A DNA stretch of 64,000 nt from Proliferodiscus dingleyae. Taxonomy: Eukaryota > Ascomycota > Leotiomycetes > Helotiales > Lachnaceae. The notes beneath the pieces were generated by a model. That model saw only the letters and a program-made list of their open reading frames with translations, had not been told where the DNA came from and did not search any database. The stretch is from contig QYAK01000023.1 in NCBI GenBank assembly GCA_003988795.1, positions 124,001 through 188,000 on the forward strand, written 5' to 3'. Position numbers and translations under genes: made by a program. This document shows positions 34,631 to 48,500 of this stretch, in pieces (position 1 is the stretch's first letter; each line of letters begins with the position of its first letter).

Positions 34631-37088
34631 AAGCCGATCCCAGTCCAGCCTCAACCCTCACGTGGTAGTGGTCAGAGATTCTTCTGCTGCCCTGCGGTGT
34701 GGAGAAGACGATTCTGGTCTGGCCACCAGGACGTGGCTGCGTTCCCCGCGCTATAGCACTGCGGCCCCAGATGCAGCCAGGGAAAATGGGTTCTCGACAT
34801 CCAGCAGCAACGAGGACAGGAGACTTCTCCAAAGCTTTGGATGTTGGGCAATCAAAGAAGAACGGCAAAGTGGGGTGGGGTGAGCTGGCCGGGAATGCAG
34901 GCGCTGGAATAAAGATGCTATTTCGAGCGGTTTGAAAGGGCGATCAGCGGATGTGGGAGATCACATCGCGGCGAACACAAACCCACAGAAAGCGCTGTAC
35001 TTGTAGCTGTAAGAAACGGCGGCTGAAACGCAGCGTGGGCGAAATTGCCGCCATTGATCTGTACAATCTGTTCTTGCTGGGTCAGGGCGATGGCAACAGA
35101 TACATTTCAGTCTCCCAAACGACGGGGGGAGACGATGGATCTCGTCCACTTCAGCGGACTGGACAGCCATGCCGCTGTCAAAGCCACATCAAGTACTGTA
35201 CAAGATCAAGCTAGGGACTGGACCCATCTCGGACCGTTCAGCGATCACTTCTAGCCATCCACTCACTCGCTCTTGTGTCCCGGCATCTCGATTCTGCACG
35301 TAACATAACCGCGACGATCCTGCGCTCCTCGAATACATCTTCTCTTCAAACACCGTTCACCACGCTGCGAGGCGGTTAAACATCAAGACAATGCCCTGGC
35401 GGCGACCTCGGCACGGTAGGCTAACATTAATGATCATCCACCACCATCAACAGCTTTGCGCGCTCCCCGGGCACCTCCTACTCAATCCCACAACTGTATT
35501 CGGCTTTTGTAGATGTGCGTTTGCTCCAAACAGCAGGAGCATCACCCACGTGGGACGAATGGGGTCTTTGTTGTTTGAGATGCCAATGAACGCAGCCCTA
35601 GAACCAAATATTCCTAGCTCCCCATAGATGTGATGTCACGTCCCTTGGCTCATGATCCAGCAAAAGAAGAGCACGAGGACCCGGCACTTACACTCAGAGC
35701 TTCTCGCTTAGAACATTCTACGAGGGAAATAAGATTCTGTGGCTTTTCGAAATACGGCGTGGCGGATACTGTAAAAGTTGGAGGGCCGACTTCTCACTAG
35801 GAAGCCGCCGAATACCCTACGGAAGGCAAAGGCTGGTCTACACTAACTCTAGTGGAGTCTTCTATCATCGATCTCTGAAGGGATAGTAGGGATCTAACGC
35901 GGGAAACACTAACCATGCATGCTTTGGAACCCTTTCATCATAACTGCGTGCAGCAAATACGCCACAATCAGCTCGTCCTCTGCATCCAACATAAACACCG
36001 CGTGCGAATTAGGTATGGCCGTACGGTACAGTACTTCGTTACTGCACAAGATGGGACAGGATGCTCCACAAATGTAGCAAAACCTCGAAATTATGCTTTT
36101 GCTTGAGGGTTTGGTTCAATTTCCTGACTCGAACTGTCGTTTCGTCCGGCCTGAGGTCGACTTTATCCATTGAATGCTCAGTGTTCATTACTGAGTCTTG
36201 CCAAGGCATCAGTGACTGCCCTTAAGCTGTCCAGTCTTACGGGGTGTTGCTTCCGTGACGGAACTTGCCGCCTCAAACAAGAGTCTAACATGGTGGTGCT
36301 GTCGGTGATAATGCTAAAACCCTTTGCGGCAACAATCTTGGCCACTAGCTCTCTGCACCATTGCCTGAATGCCGAACTTAACTGGGCATGCTTGAAGAAG
36401 GCATCTGCTGTACCTCGGAGACTTGACGTGAATGGCTGAGCATTAGACGACGACGAAAGAAATCGAGAGGATTGCTACAGTACAAGAAAGCATCGAAGCA
36501 ATATAGACTTCTGTCCCTTCCTTCACATCGTAGAATACCGCGAAAGAAGCTCAAATGTATGGCCGCTTAGAGAGTGATAGGATGTCCTGGAATCTGTAAG
36601 TGAGCGCCCTCCGAGATATTATTGATCTGTAGGCTCGTGAACAGTCATAAGAGCAATATGACAAACGGAAAATAATGGCATTAGACTGGCTTGTTATTCA
36701 CACAATTGAGATGGAGGGAAGGGGTGGGGGTGTCAGAAAGCATAATTATCTTCTACAAGTACCATACCATTACATAAAGAATTGTGTAGTTGCAAGTAGC
36801 CCCACATTGTCTCTAAGCAGGGGTGTGCCCACGTGATTGTAAATGAGGCTAGCGGCTCTTATCGATAAAGTGTTGATTTTAGCTTCGTCTAGATTTTTGC
36901 CTCATGTATTATTGTGTTGATGATATCAACAAGAACCGGTCTCTTAATCCTCACGACAAGCCGTCCTCGTCTAGAGGCAATACATTATCTAACTCTGCTC
37001 ATACAGTGGGGCTGATCTTCCAAAACCTATAGCGAGACATACCTGGACAAATCGGCCTCGGCCTCTTCAATACTTTTTGGGTCTCAAG

Positions 37089-37951
37089 ATGGGCTCTGTG
37101 GAGCTCGACAACGCCAACCCTACCATTTTAAATGCGTCTGAATTACCATCACGCAGACAGCGACAGAAACGGCCAGAAGTAAGCTCAAACAAACATGGGA
37201 TCCATGAGCTTTTGGTAGGTAGGCCTAGCTACGCGTTAGACCCCTATTACGTGTCGGACTACTCAGACACCGATTCGGATGACTTCAGCGTGGAGCCTAT
37301 AGACGTGCACGAGATTTACGGTAAGCTCCTTGCAAAAGAACTTTATTTTTCTTCTGGACGGCTTTTTCATAACCCGTTTCCTTGGCTTTCATGCATCTCC
37401 ACATGGAACGAGGTTCTCCGCAATCCGATCCAAATATTGGTTTATTTATGGATAAGCAAAGCTCTAAATATAGCTCTCTGGCAGTGTTTCTAGTATAAAA
37501 CATGTTTCATTTTACACTTCTTGATCAAATTGCTCATATGTGAAGATCGAACAGCTGACGTTTCATCTGAACAGACCTGATCGCCCCTATATCAGACCCT
37601 GAACATCCACTTTCACTAGCATCGCTGGGAGTAGTCAAGCTGGAAGATGTCCATCTTGCTTCGCCTCAAGACCCTACAGACCCAGCCGCTCTATCTCGTG
37701 TCAGGGTTGAGCTCACCCCGACCGTCAGTCACTGCTCATTAGCGACGGTAATTGGCCTTGGGGTACGCGTTCGCCTTGAACAGGCATTGCCTCCCAGCTA
37801 CCGGGTCGAGGTCAAGATTAAGAAAGGCACGCATAGTCAAGCTGAGGAGGTCAATAAACAGTTGGCAGACAAGGAACGCGTGGCAGCAGCTCTCGAAAAC
37901 GCAAATCTTATGAACATCTTAAAGACCATGATGAAACCATGTTTGGAATGA
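37089..37951 (+). CDS. MIP18/CIA2-type cytosolic Fe-S assembly protein
   Basis: Predicted targeting-complex component of cytosolic iron-sulfur assembly (with CIA1 and MMS19 in known systems), delivering clusters to DNA and RNA enzymes. Exons 37089-37320 and 37575-37951 give 202 aa; the 254-nt intron has GTAAGC and ACAG ends. The conserved core is DLIAPISDPEHPLSLASLGV, then VRVELTPTVSHCSLATVIGL, with the reactive Cys in HCSLAT, and the late KGTHSQAEEVNKQLADKERV. The N-terminus is poorly conserved and acidic, with SDYSDTDSDD. The start is the ATG at 37089; the frame is open slightly upstream without an ATG. Confidence 0.9.
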
Positions 37952-39647
37952 TCGCCAGTGGGGAGCATGTAAAGCCGACTGTACTGTACAGTACATATAT
38001 AGTATAAGTATGTAGCTTTGATGCTGGCATTGGAGACATCCTAAGCGCGCGTGTAGGAGGACAAGGACCCGCAATATCAAATCTACAAAAGTATAATATT
38101 GCTTTTATATCTGCGATACTGAGAATCACGTGCGTAGACATACTTATCAAGATACTGTAATCTGCGACCCTGCGGCGCGCCGTCCCAGCCATGTGTTTAC
38201 AACGACAACCCCCTGCTGCTCCAAGGGAGCTTTCTGGTTTGCAATCAAGTTGATAAGCTCTGGCCCCCTGGCCGCACCTCATCATTGATCGCCACAACCG
38301 TCCAACCCCTGAGTCTCGATGTCTCTGACCAGCAATAAGTAGCGAGAGGGTCTTCGTACCAGGGCCAATCGAGACATGGCGTGGGTCGCTCTTGCGCTCG
38401 CTCTCGTACTCGCCCTCTAAGCACCCAGACCAGACCAGACCAGACCAGACCAGGACAGCTGTCAACGTTTTGCTTTCTACCAGGACCCAGCCACCAGCCA
38501 CCAGCCGTTTCTAGACTTGCCAAAGGTTGGAAGCGACCCTGGTGCGGTGTCCCAAAAGGGTTCTCGAAACAGTCGACGCCTCTCTCCCTCTCTCGTCCAA
38601 TGCCACAGCGAGCGAATCACGATAGAGAACATACGGGTCTGGCTGCGACTCGTGATCTCTTCAAGGGGCAAGACATTCTACTGCATTGGGCCATTATCGT
38701 AATCCTCGAATCTTTGTCTCCCAAGTCCCAAACACATGCAGTAACTGGGTGTCGTGAGGGAACCTCGGTGATTACACGTCGTCAGCTTCTCCCCCTCCCT
38801 ATCGATAATTACCACTCTCCCATCTCGTGACGCGGCCCTCCATCGCAGCATCGCAAACCATCCCGATAAATAGGGACGTGTAACCCTCCCGGTACAATAT
38901 TCCGCCATTGATATACACAAGGAGTGATGTACCTGTACCATGCATCTCTTCCTCCCACGGAGCCACCGATCAAAGATGCAACCCGTACCCACACAAAGGG
39001 CTGTTATAACGGCAAGAGAATAGAAGTACAGTCCGCTGCACCGGCCATCGAAGCAATTAATTTAAACAAAGGGGAGATTTCGTCAGCTGGATCGCTAGCC
39101 TTTGCTCCCATGAGTCGCACCAATCTTAAAACATTGCGCGCTTAGTGGACGCTACCAAATAGGTAGTGGACGTATGCCGCGCGCGAGTACAAAGATTATT
39201 GATTATCAAGCAATAACTGAGACGACATATAGCTATTGGGCGACAACTTGGAAAGGGGACAGTTTTGGGTGCTTTGAAAAAGCGCCCCAGCTTTCTGCAA
39301 ACTCAATAGCTGGATTGTGTTGCGCACAACTAAAATTATTGGGATTATGCGGTGGCGGATAAGGCACGTAAGCTTGAGCGTCCCGAATAATGCAATTGTG
39401 TGGCAACCCACATAGATATGACATGATTGTCAAAAACCTCAATACTGCAAGATGTGGTTGTGCCTCCCGCCCGCTTCCACATCGATTCTCCATTAGGTAA
39501 TTAGCGATGTTGAATTGTAGCGTAAGCCTTGGGCCTTCCTGCTTCAATGTATACTATAGATCCTATCCCGAAACGCCTTTTGAAAGATGTCCAAGCATTG
39601 AGATCGTGCCACCAAACTCCTCAAATGTATCTATCTGCATGCTTCTC
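37952..39647. other. Convergent 3' region
   Basis: 1.7 kb between the 3' ends of the CIA2-like gene (+) and SNU114 (-). It contains an ACCAG pentamer array (38425-38452). The ORFs have no recognisable features. Confidence 0.45.
38425..38452. repeat. ACCAG pentanucleotide repeat
   Basis: About five tandem ACCAG units. Confidence 0.8.
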
Positions 39648-42600
39648 TTATCCGTCTAACAGACCACTCTCCTTGAGATTAGAGAAAAGCTCTGGCTCAA
39701 GGAATTTAGCGACGCTGACATCCTCACTCAAACCCTTTCTCCTCCTTGTTTTCAACACAAAATCTCTTGCCGTAGCCTGCGCACTTGCCGGCTCTAATGG
39801 TCGCAGTATGACATCCTTATCCAGAGGATCTCCGGGGACGATGCTCCATCGATCAAAAACGAGACTGAGAGTGGCTTGCCCTTGTGTATGGATACGCAGA
39901 TCAGTTTCGAAGCCAAAAGAATCGATAACCGGTATGAGGCCATTGACACGGGACAGTGGCGTGCCGGCAATGAGAGTATCAGATAATACGTGACCTCGTC
40001 GTTTTGCCAAGACTGTGTACACCGATGTGACCGAGTCCGCAGGTCCCGTCATGGAACAAGAATACACCGGCTCCATCAGGCGCGGAGATGCCATAAGAAA
40101 CGATGAATAGCAGGCGCGTCGTGAAGTGGGAATGATCTGGCCGCCACCCCGGAATATCGCTTCTGGAGCCAATGTAACATCCATAATCTTGAACTTGCTG
40201 TTGCGAATTGCTGCAAGGGTGGTCAGCATTCGGTCCGAGGTGCGTTTCATCCAATGGGATAGAGATAGGAGTCTGAACTTCACCGCTGTTCGGAATGTGG
40301 GGTAGGACTTCTCTACTTACGTTCTTCACATAAGGGCCCTTCTCTTGTTGCCCAACTGAAACCTTGACGAATTGTGTCCCTAACACTCATCATGAGTCTT
40401 TTGTCCACCTGCATAAATGTCAGCACAAAAGGACCGATTGGTTTTCTATGCACAAAAAATGCACACGCGGGAAAATGCGACGCTTACTTCTGACGGCAGA
40501 GTATCATCTTGTAGGATGTTAGGGCCCAAGTCGTCGGGACCAAATGCCCAAATGCTTCTAGAAGCCAGAAGATCCCATCCGTAATTTTCTTCGAAGAACT
40601 TTCCAATAACCCGATTTGGGCTCTTGATGCTGACCTTCCCGCTCTCAATATCTTCTGCAATCCCCTGGTCCAGTGGCTCTGCAACCATGGTGATCTTGTT
40701 TTTCTTATTTGGCGTTTGAGCATAGCATTTTATTGCCGAAGTCTCGACAACTGTTTCGCAGAACCGGGTGACTGGATCCGATACTTTGATCTCCATTTCG
40801 GCATAGAGACGGCGCAGGTCGTGTAAAACACAGTCCATGTAGAGCTCCCCCGTCCCGAGAACAACGTGCTCTCCCGATTCTTCGACTTTGGTTGTGATGA
40901 GAGGATAGCTCTTATTGATCTTCCGTAAACCATCCAACATTTTGGGTAGCTCTGAAGGGTTGATAGGTTCAACTGCCACCTTGAAGACTGATTCGGTAAA
41001 ATGAGTGATGGGTTTGAAAATATACGCATCCTCTTGGTCTGGTAAGGTTGGTGGTACCAATGTTGCGGACTTGACAATTGAGTTGTCGACACCTCCCAAC
41101 AAGACCCAGTTGCCTGCAGGTACCCCGTCCGTAGGAATATTGTATCGTGTTTCGGCAATCCATACATCAGAAATTGTTGCCATGGTCATATCTTCTTCGT
41201 CATCTATGGAGTAGCCTTCGCCGAGCACTCGCACTTGAGAGCCAGGCCGCGCCGTTCCACTCATTACTCGCCCAAACGAGTGAAAGCCAGTAGCATCACT
41301 TGTGTTGTATAACTTTGAGATCTGCACTACCAGAGGTCCATCTTGATCACACTTCTGCATAGCCTTGGCTACATTAGAATCCAGGGGTCCAGTGTAGTAG
41401 CGTTGTAGCTTAGCTTCAGCTGATTCTATGGGTGATGGGATATGCTCCACAACCATATCAACAAATCCATTGCAGGGCCCAAAGAATTGTTCACAGACCA
41501 GTTTTAACAGGACTTTGGCATCTGATTTGTATTGGGACGGTTTGAGAACGATTCCCAGACTTGCCAGTGTGTTCTTCAAATCTTCAGGACTTTCGCTAAT
41601 GGTGTGTGAGTATAGTTTGTAAACGGGCTCAAGCACAAAGTGTACAAAGGAGCGTTTAGACAGCTCCTCAATGCCTTTGCGTGTGAATGATCGTTTCTTG
41701 GGGTTATAGAAGATGTCACCCCATAACCGTCGTGCAAACTCAGTTGCGTTGATCCCAGGAGCTCCTTTCTTCGTTGGAGGATAGCTGTCTGCATACATCT
41801 TCGCGAACGATTGCAGGGTGAAACACCATCCCATACTGCTGCATGCAAAGAGAACATTGCCCTTTTCAGGGCTAAGGCGTCTTTTCTCGCCTTGTCCGGG
41901 AAGGGTATTTTCAATGACCGTATTGACCTCTTCAATAACATGTTTGAGCTTGAAATATGCATCCGATGGCGGGATTTTCAGCTCCAAAATTAACCGATCC
42001 ATTTTGTTGACCACAAGAGTCAATGGTAGACCCTCCAGAACTGCATGCCTGATGATCTGCTCTGTATTGATTTGAACGCCCTCGACAACATCAATCACGA
42101 GAACGACACCATCTACTAATCGTAGTGATGTTGCAATCTCGTCGACAAAATTGACATGGCCCGGCGTGTCTATGATATTCAAGAGATGTGACTTCCCCTG
42201 CGTACTTTGGAGGACCAAGCTCATTGGGGCGGATTTTATTGAAAGTCCTCGTTCTCGCTCTAAAAGATGGACGTCGGTATACCGCAGCTGCTCATCTCTC
42301 TTCCTGCCTGTCTTCTTCTCAAGGCGATCGGTAATGTCGTGGGTTTCCAAGACCAGCATATCCATGAACGCAGTTTTCCCGTGATGAAGATGACCCGCAA
42401 ATGCAATATTCCTAATCTGATCCGGGAAATTCATCAGATCTGTCATGAAGCTCCGCTCGAAAAATACTGGTGGGAGGTCTGCCTCTTGAATTGTAAATTT
42501 CTTCTGTTCGACGGGCGCAATGATAGGCTGTGATAAAGGTTGGGCATCCTCCTCTTGTACCATAGTCTCGACATCTTCTCCATAGACTTGCTGCGCTGTA

Positions 42601-42911
42601 GGATAGTACTGTTTGTCCTCGTGGAGTACTACCGCATTTGAGGGTCCTTCATCTACAGCCGGATCAGTATTGTTAGCATAATAGCAGATTGTCAAGCACA
42701 CCATCAATCTCCATAAGCTCCTGACCAGTGGCTTCAGGTGCTTCTTCTGGGTCCTCATCGTAAATGTATGCGCCAGCATCAACGCCATGTTGGCTTTCAT
42801 CCTCTGATTCTTCGACTTCACCAATGAAATTACCAAATCTGAAAAAGTATTAGCGAATCAAGTAAATAAGGGAGTATTAAAGATTCCTAACTCATCGTAG
42901 AGGTCATCCAT
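39648..42911 (-). CDS. snu114: U5 snRNP GTPase SNU114 (EF-2-like)
   Basis: Spliceosomal GTPase that, with Prp8 and Brr2, controls U4/U6 unwinding and spliceosome disassembly. Exons on the minus strand are 42911-42892, 42838-42702, 42652-40488, 40408-40321 and 40210-39648 (990 aa, in phase). The N-terminus MDDLYDE...FGNFIGE is acidic and typical for SNU114. GTPase motifs: G1 AGHLHHGKTAF, G3 IDTPGHVNF and G4 VVNKMDR. EF-2-like domains II-V follow, ending with EPVYSCSMTGP and KRRGHV segments. The first donor (GTTAGG) is weak but gives the conserved N-terminus. Its divergent neighbour is the ERG10 thiolase. Confidence 0.94.
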
Positions 42912-43669
42912 GGTGGGCGAAGTATTTGGAAGAGAGCCGCTGAAGTTGGGCGAGCAATGCGGCTTCTCAACTACCTGCAATTATCGCGTGGGAAGCTTCA
43001 AAAAAGTTCGCGATGTGATTAGGCTTTTAATCACGTGGAATCTCAGCCTTGGAGAAGCAGCCTCGCCATTTTAAAAGGCAAACACTTAGTAGGTATGTTA
43101 AGCTTCACTACGTATCTACACAAATCGTTCCGTCCAGGACCGAGAAAAATTACATTCTTTTCCAAAATCATTGGATAAATTTAATCTATGATTCGGTATG
43201 CTAGATATAGCGTAGTTGCCTTGAGGTATGATAGATACAGTTTAAAAGCAAGACCATCATCCACAACATCATTGCCAAGCCAGCTCCATTATCTCCAAGG
43301 AGCGAGACTCTACTAACACTTGCTCTGATCAACTTCCCTCCTCGGTGCTCATACTTCATGGATCAGGATTATCTTAACTGCATCAGCTACAGCAGGTATG
43401 AGAGGAGAGGGAGAGGGAGAGGCTCTTGAAGATCGGCCTCCGATAGCCGAGTTCGCTACGGACGCAACTTAATCAGGGAACTGCCGAGCTCGGGGATTGG
43501 CGCTGGGTTGGTTCCTGAATTAAAAAAGGCGGTGGGGCAGCAAAGTTCAGCTTCACTGCGCCAGCCACAAGATATAGAACAAACGCACTTTTCTCCCTAA
43601 AGAATTATATCACCCTCTGGACCCCTTTTCTTCTCAAACATTCTGATTCCACAATATACACGCCCAACA
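42912..43669. promoter_or_regulatory. Divergent promoter region, SNU114 / ERG10
   Basis: 758 bp between the two start codons; nothing coding is seen. CACGTGG-like cores occur near 43033. Confidence 0.4.
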
Positions 43670-45031
43670 ATGGCATCGACTCCTGTCTATATCGTATCCG
43701 CCGTGAGAACCCCTGTTGGATCCTTCTTGGGGTGAGCTCCTGTTTTCTGTCAAGCAATGGAGGGGGAATGCTGATAGCAACAGGTCTCTCTCGAGCTTGA
43801 GTGCAACGCAATTGGGTGGTCTTGCGATCAAGGGTCAGTCCGCAGATGATTCTGGAGCTCTGCTATGAAATAAAATTGACTGATACAAATTACAGCTGCT
43901 GTGGAGCGTGTGCCGGAGATAAAGCCAGAGCAGGTTGAGGAAGTCTTCTTTGGTAATGTCTTGTCCGCAAAGTGAGCACGACGGCTCCTTCCATCGAAAT
44001 CCGTGCTGATTCAGTATAGCCTAGGCCAAAACCCCGCCCGCCAAAGTGCGATTGCCGGTGGCCTTTCGGACTCCACTGTTTGTACAACAGTCAACAAAGT
44101 TTGCGCCTCTGGCACCAAAGCCATTATATTGGGAGCTCAAACCATCATTACTGGCAATGCCGACATTGTTGTGGCTGGTGGGACTGAATCCATGTCCAAC
44201 ACACCTCACTATCTTCCCACTCTTCGAAATGGCGCCAAATATGGAGACCAAACATTAGTCGACGGTGTCTTGAAAGATGGCCTGACTGACGCGTATAATA
44301 AGAAGGAGCATATGGGACTCGCAGCAGAGGAGTGTTCTCAAGATCATAGTATTTCGAGGGAGCAACAAGATGAATATGCTATCAAGTCATACCAGAAGGC
44401 TCAAGCAGCCACTGAAGCCGGCGTATTCAAGACTGAGATCATTCCTGTCGAAGTCAGTGGCGGACGCGGCAAGCCGAACGTCAAGGTCGAGAAAGACGAC
44501 GAAGTCAAGAACCTCAACGTTGATAAATTAAAGGCCATGAAACCTGCTTTCCTGCCTAATGGTGGAACTGTCACAGCTCCAAACGCTGCTCCTATCAATG
44601 ATGGTGCCTCTGCTGTGGTTCTCATCTCGGAGGCAAAGCTGAAGGAGCTGGGTCTCAAGCCTTTAGCTAAGATTCTCGGGTGGGGAGATGCTGCACATAA
44701 GCCAAGCAAGTTCACAACTGCTCCAGCGTTGGCTATTCCTAAGGCTCTGAAGCATGCAAAGATCGATGCATCAAGTGTTGACTACTATGAGATCAATGAA
44801 GCCTTCTCCGTTGTCGCACTAGCAAATATGAAGCTCCTTAACCTGGATGAATCAAAGGTGAATGTCCACGGTGGCTCTGTTGCCATTGGACATCCCCTTG
44901 GTGCTTCTGGAGCAAGAATCGTCACTACTTTAGTTAACGTTTTGCGGGAGAAGAAGGGTAAGATTGGCGTTGCTGGTATCTGCAATGGCGGAGGAGGAGC
45001 GTCTGCTTTGGTCATTGAAAATTTGCAGTAG
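43670..45031 (+). CDS. erg10: Acetyl-CoA C-acetyltransferase (ERG10-type thiolase)
   Basis: Condenses two acetyl-CoA to acetoacetyl-CoA, the first step of the mevalonate/ergosterol pathway. Exons are 43670-43731, 43784-43833, 43896-43971 and 44022-2 to 45031, the last starting at 44020; together 399 aa, usual for the cytosolic enzyme. The start MASTPVYIVSAVRTPVGSF lacks a targeting sequence, and the C-terminus (VIENLQ) is not a peroxisomal signal. Catalytic residues visible: nucleophilic Cys91 in NKVCASGTKA, NEAF, His in IGHPLGASGAR and the second Cys in GICNGGGGAS. Three short introns are confined to the first quarter. Confidence 0.95.
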
Positions 45032-45589
45032 CGTATCGACTTATCAGAGGGTGGTCTCTCTGGAGTACATCTAATGAAGTATGCGCCGATCAAGAGCAGC
45101 TATTGATACCACTGGGAGAAGAAAACTTGGACAGGATATTCAATAAAAATATAGAACTTGCTGCCGTCACGGCCTATTGAATGCGAATAGAACTTTATAG
45201 ACATATATTCTATTTGATTATGAGGCGAGCGGTGACTTATTTCGAGATCCTAATTAAAGAAACTCGCATTATAGTCCTGAGGTTTATTTGGTACTCTGAG
45301 CTGACGGAATTCAGTACTCCGTAACACGAAAACTAAAACCTCAGCTCGTCCAGCTTGCCTCCCAACGCGATATTGGATTACCTTCTACTTGAACAATTCG
45401 AAGAAGTGTCAGCCTTGTCTCGCAGCCTTGTGTTATCGTCGCGCTAGCTTTATCGGATCAATCCTTGGCACAAAAAAAGTTAAGAGGCGGCAGAACAACT
45501 TTTGTCCAACTGTCGCATAGAATATCCTCAGGGAAGTCAGTGTTTTATGTCACCTTCAAGAGGGATCTAGTTGTGTAGAGCTTGCTAGA
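45032..45589. other. Intergenic region
   Basis: Spacer between ERG10 and KRE33, both on the plus strand. No gene or clear site is recognised. Confidence 0.45.
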
Positions 45590-48500
45590 ATGACTAAGAA
45601 GGCAGTGTGAGTCCACCGGAATCAACTTTAGACATCTCGAATTTTAACAAAGAACAAGAGATTCGCGCATCCCCGCGCTCATTCGCAATGGAATACAACA
45701 AAAGAAAAGAAGTTTTGTTGTGGTTGTGGGAGACAGGTCAAAGGATGTTATAGTGCATCTGCACTACATTATGTCGAGTATGGACATGAAGCAGAACAAG
45801 TCTGTTCTATGGGCCTACAAGAACAAGTTGCTTGGATTCACAAGGTAAGCTCCGCAATATCTTCATTTGAGTAGCAGTGCTGACTCTAAAGTCACCGTAA
45901 AAAGCGCGAAAACAGAATCAAGAAAGAAATCAAGCGTGGTATACGAGAAGCAAACACTGAGGATCCTTTTGAGCTCTTCGTTTCCCTACACGATATTCGA
46001 TATGTCTACTACAAAGAGACGGATAAAATCCTGGGAAACACATACGGGATGTGCATTTTGCAGGATTTCGAAGCAATCACTCCGAACTTACTTGCGAGGA
46101 CCGTCGAAACTGTGGAAGGAGGCGGGTTAGTCGTGTTGCTGTTGAAAGGGATGAATAGCTTGAAACAGCTATACACTTTGTCCATGGACGTCCACTCGAG
46201 ATATCGAACTGAAGCACACGACGATGTTACTGCAAGGTTCAACGAACGATTTATCCTATCTCTGGGAAAGTGTGAATCTTGCCTGGTCATAGATGACGAA
46301 CTGAATGTATTACCAATCTCCGGGGGAAAGAATGTTACTGCGCTTCCTCCCCCAGATATCGACGAGCCGAAGTCCGAATCGCAGCAAGAGCTAGACAAGA
46401 TGAAGGAAGAACTAAGGGAGACACAGCCTGTGGGACCATTACTGACACTGGCTAAAACTGTGGATCAGGCGAAAGCCCTCCTCACCTTTGTAGACGCAAT
46501 CTCCGAAAAGACCTTGAGCAGTACAGTCACCTTGACGGCAGCTCGTGGCCGGGGAAAGTCGGCTGCTTTGGGTGTTGCTGTAGCCGCAGCAGTAGCCCAT
46601 GGGTACAGTAATATCTTCATCACATCGCCGAGCCCAGAGAATCTCAAAACACTCTTCGAGTTCATTTTCAAGGGGTTTGATGCTCTAAATTACATGGATC
46701 ATATTGACTACTCGATCATTCAGTCTACCAATCCAGACTTCAATAAAGCGATAGTGCGGGTGAACATCCATCGAAATCATCGTCAGACAATCCAGTATAT
46801 CAGACCCCAGGATGCTCATGTCTTGGGACAAGCTGAATTACTTGTCATAGATGAAGCAGCTGCAATCCCATTACCCCTCGTCAGGAAACTTTTAGGTCCC
46901 TACCTTGTCTTCATGGCCTCCACAATTAACGGATATGAGGGGACCGGAAGGTCGCTCTCCCTTAAATTGATAAAGCAATTACGAGAGCAGTCCAGAGGAG
47001 GCGCGAAAACTAACGGGGCTGAAGATGCAGAGGTAGACCGAGCCACTGGAAAAGCTTCAAAGAACTCTGATAACAGTTTTCTTGGGGGGCGCTCCTTGCG
47101 AGAAATTACGCTATCAGAGCCAATTCGGTACGCAAAGGGAGACGCTGTGGAAAAGTGGCTGAATACAGTGCTCTGTTTAGATGCCACACTGCCAAAATCA
47201 CGGCTGAACCTCCAACAAGGCTGCCCGGACCCTTCGCAATGCCAATTACTGCACGTCAACCGTGACACTCTTTTCTCTTTTCACGAAGTCTCGGAAAAAT
47301 TCCTCCAACAAATGATCGCTCTCTACGTAGCGAGTCATTACAAAAACTCGCCCGACGATCTCCAATTGATGAGCGACGCTCCTGCTCATCAGCTCTTTGT
47401 TCTCGTTCCGCCCATTTCAGAGGATAGCAGGCATTTACCCGAGCCCCTATGTGTGATTCAGGTTGCTCTTGAAGGCAAAATCAGCAAGCAGAGCGTGTTG
47501 AATAGCTTAAGTAGGGGCAGGAGAGCCGCTGGTGACCTTATTCCTTGGATTGTCAGCCAACAGTTCCAAGATGAGAATTTTGCTGGACTGTCTGGTGCTC
47601 GTGTCGTGCGGATAGCAACGAATCCAGACTACATCAAGATGGGATACGGGAGCAAAGCATTGGAGTTGCTGAATGACTTTTACGAAGGCAAATTCACAGA
47701 CCTATCAGAAAATGTAAATGGTTATGTCGAAGAAACCATGACTAGAGTGACTGATGCCGAGTTGGCAAATACTTCTCTCCTCGAAGACGACGTTAAAGTC
47801 AGAGATATACGGAAGATGCCCCCTCTGTTCTCTAAACTTTCCGAACGTCGCCCAGATCGGCTCGACTACGTTGGTGTCAGCTACGGCCTCACTCAACCCC
47901 TTCACAAATTCTGGAAGCGGGCTTCATTCGCGCCTGTGTATCTTCGACAGACTCCAAACGAACTGACCGGCGAGCATACCTGTGTCATGATCCGTCCGCT
48001 TGAGAACAGCGACGATAAAATGTGGCTCGGGGCATTTTCTCGAGACTTCCATCGCCGCTTCCTATCACTCCTCTCATACCAATTCCGGGTGTTCCCGTCC
48101 GTCCTTGCTCTCACTATCGACGAGTCTGCGAACAAAGGCGCCAGACTCGACCCTGAACACCAGCCACAGTCACTCACCAAGCCCGAACTTGACGCTTTAT
48201 TCTCGCCGTTCGATCTCAAGCGATTAGAATCTTATGCAAACAATATGCTCGACCATCACGTCATCTTAGACCTAGTCCCAAGGATCGCAAACCTGTATTT
48301 CACTGGCCGCTTGAAGCTGGACAAAGATCTAACTGGCATTCAAAAATCTCTATTACTCGCGGTTGGACTCCAATGCAAAGATATTTCTTCAGTCGAAGCC
48401 GAGCTTTCCCTTCCTAACTCCCAATTACGTTCAATGTTCATGAAGATAATGAAGAAAATGAGTACTCACTTTGCGGCACTCGTATCTGGTGCTATCGAAG

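Larger units (their letters stand above)
33273..37088. other. Gene-poor 3.8 kb region
   Basis: Long divergent interval between the Zn2Cys6 gene (-) and the CIA2-like gene (+). It contains (GGCA)n at about 33895-33914, an AGCC repeat at 34611-34630 and a pyrimidine-rich stretch about 34490-34560. No convincing gene is seen. One minus-strand frame, 36474-36178, is open for 98 codons without an ATG near its start (see findings). Confidence 0.5.
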
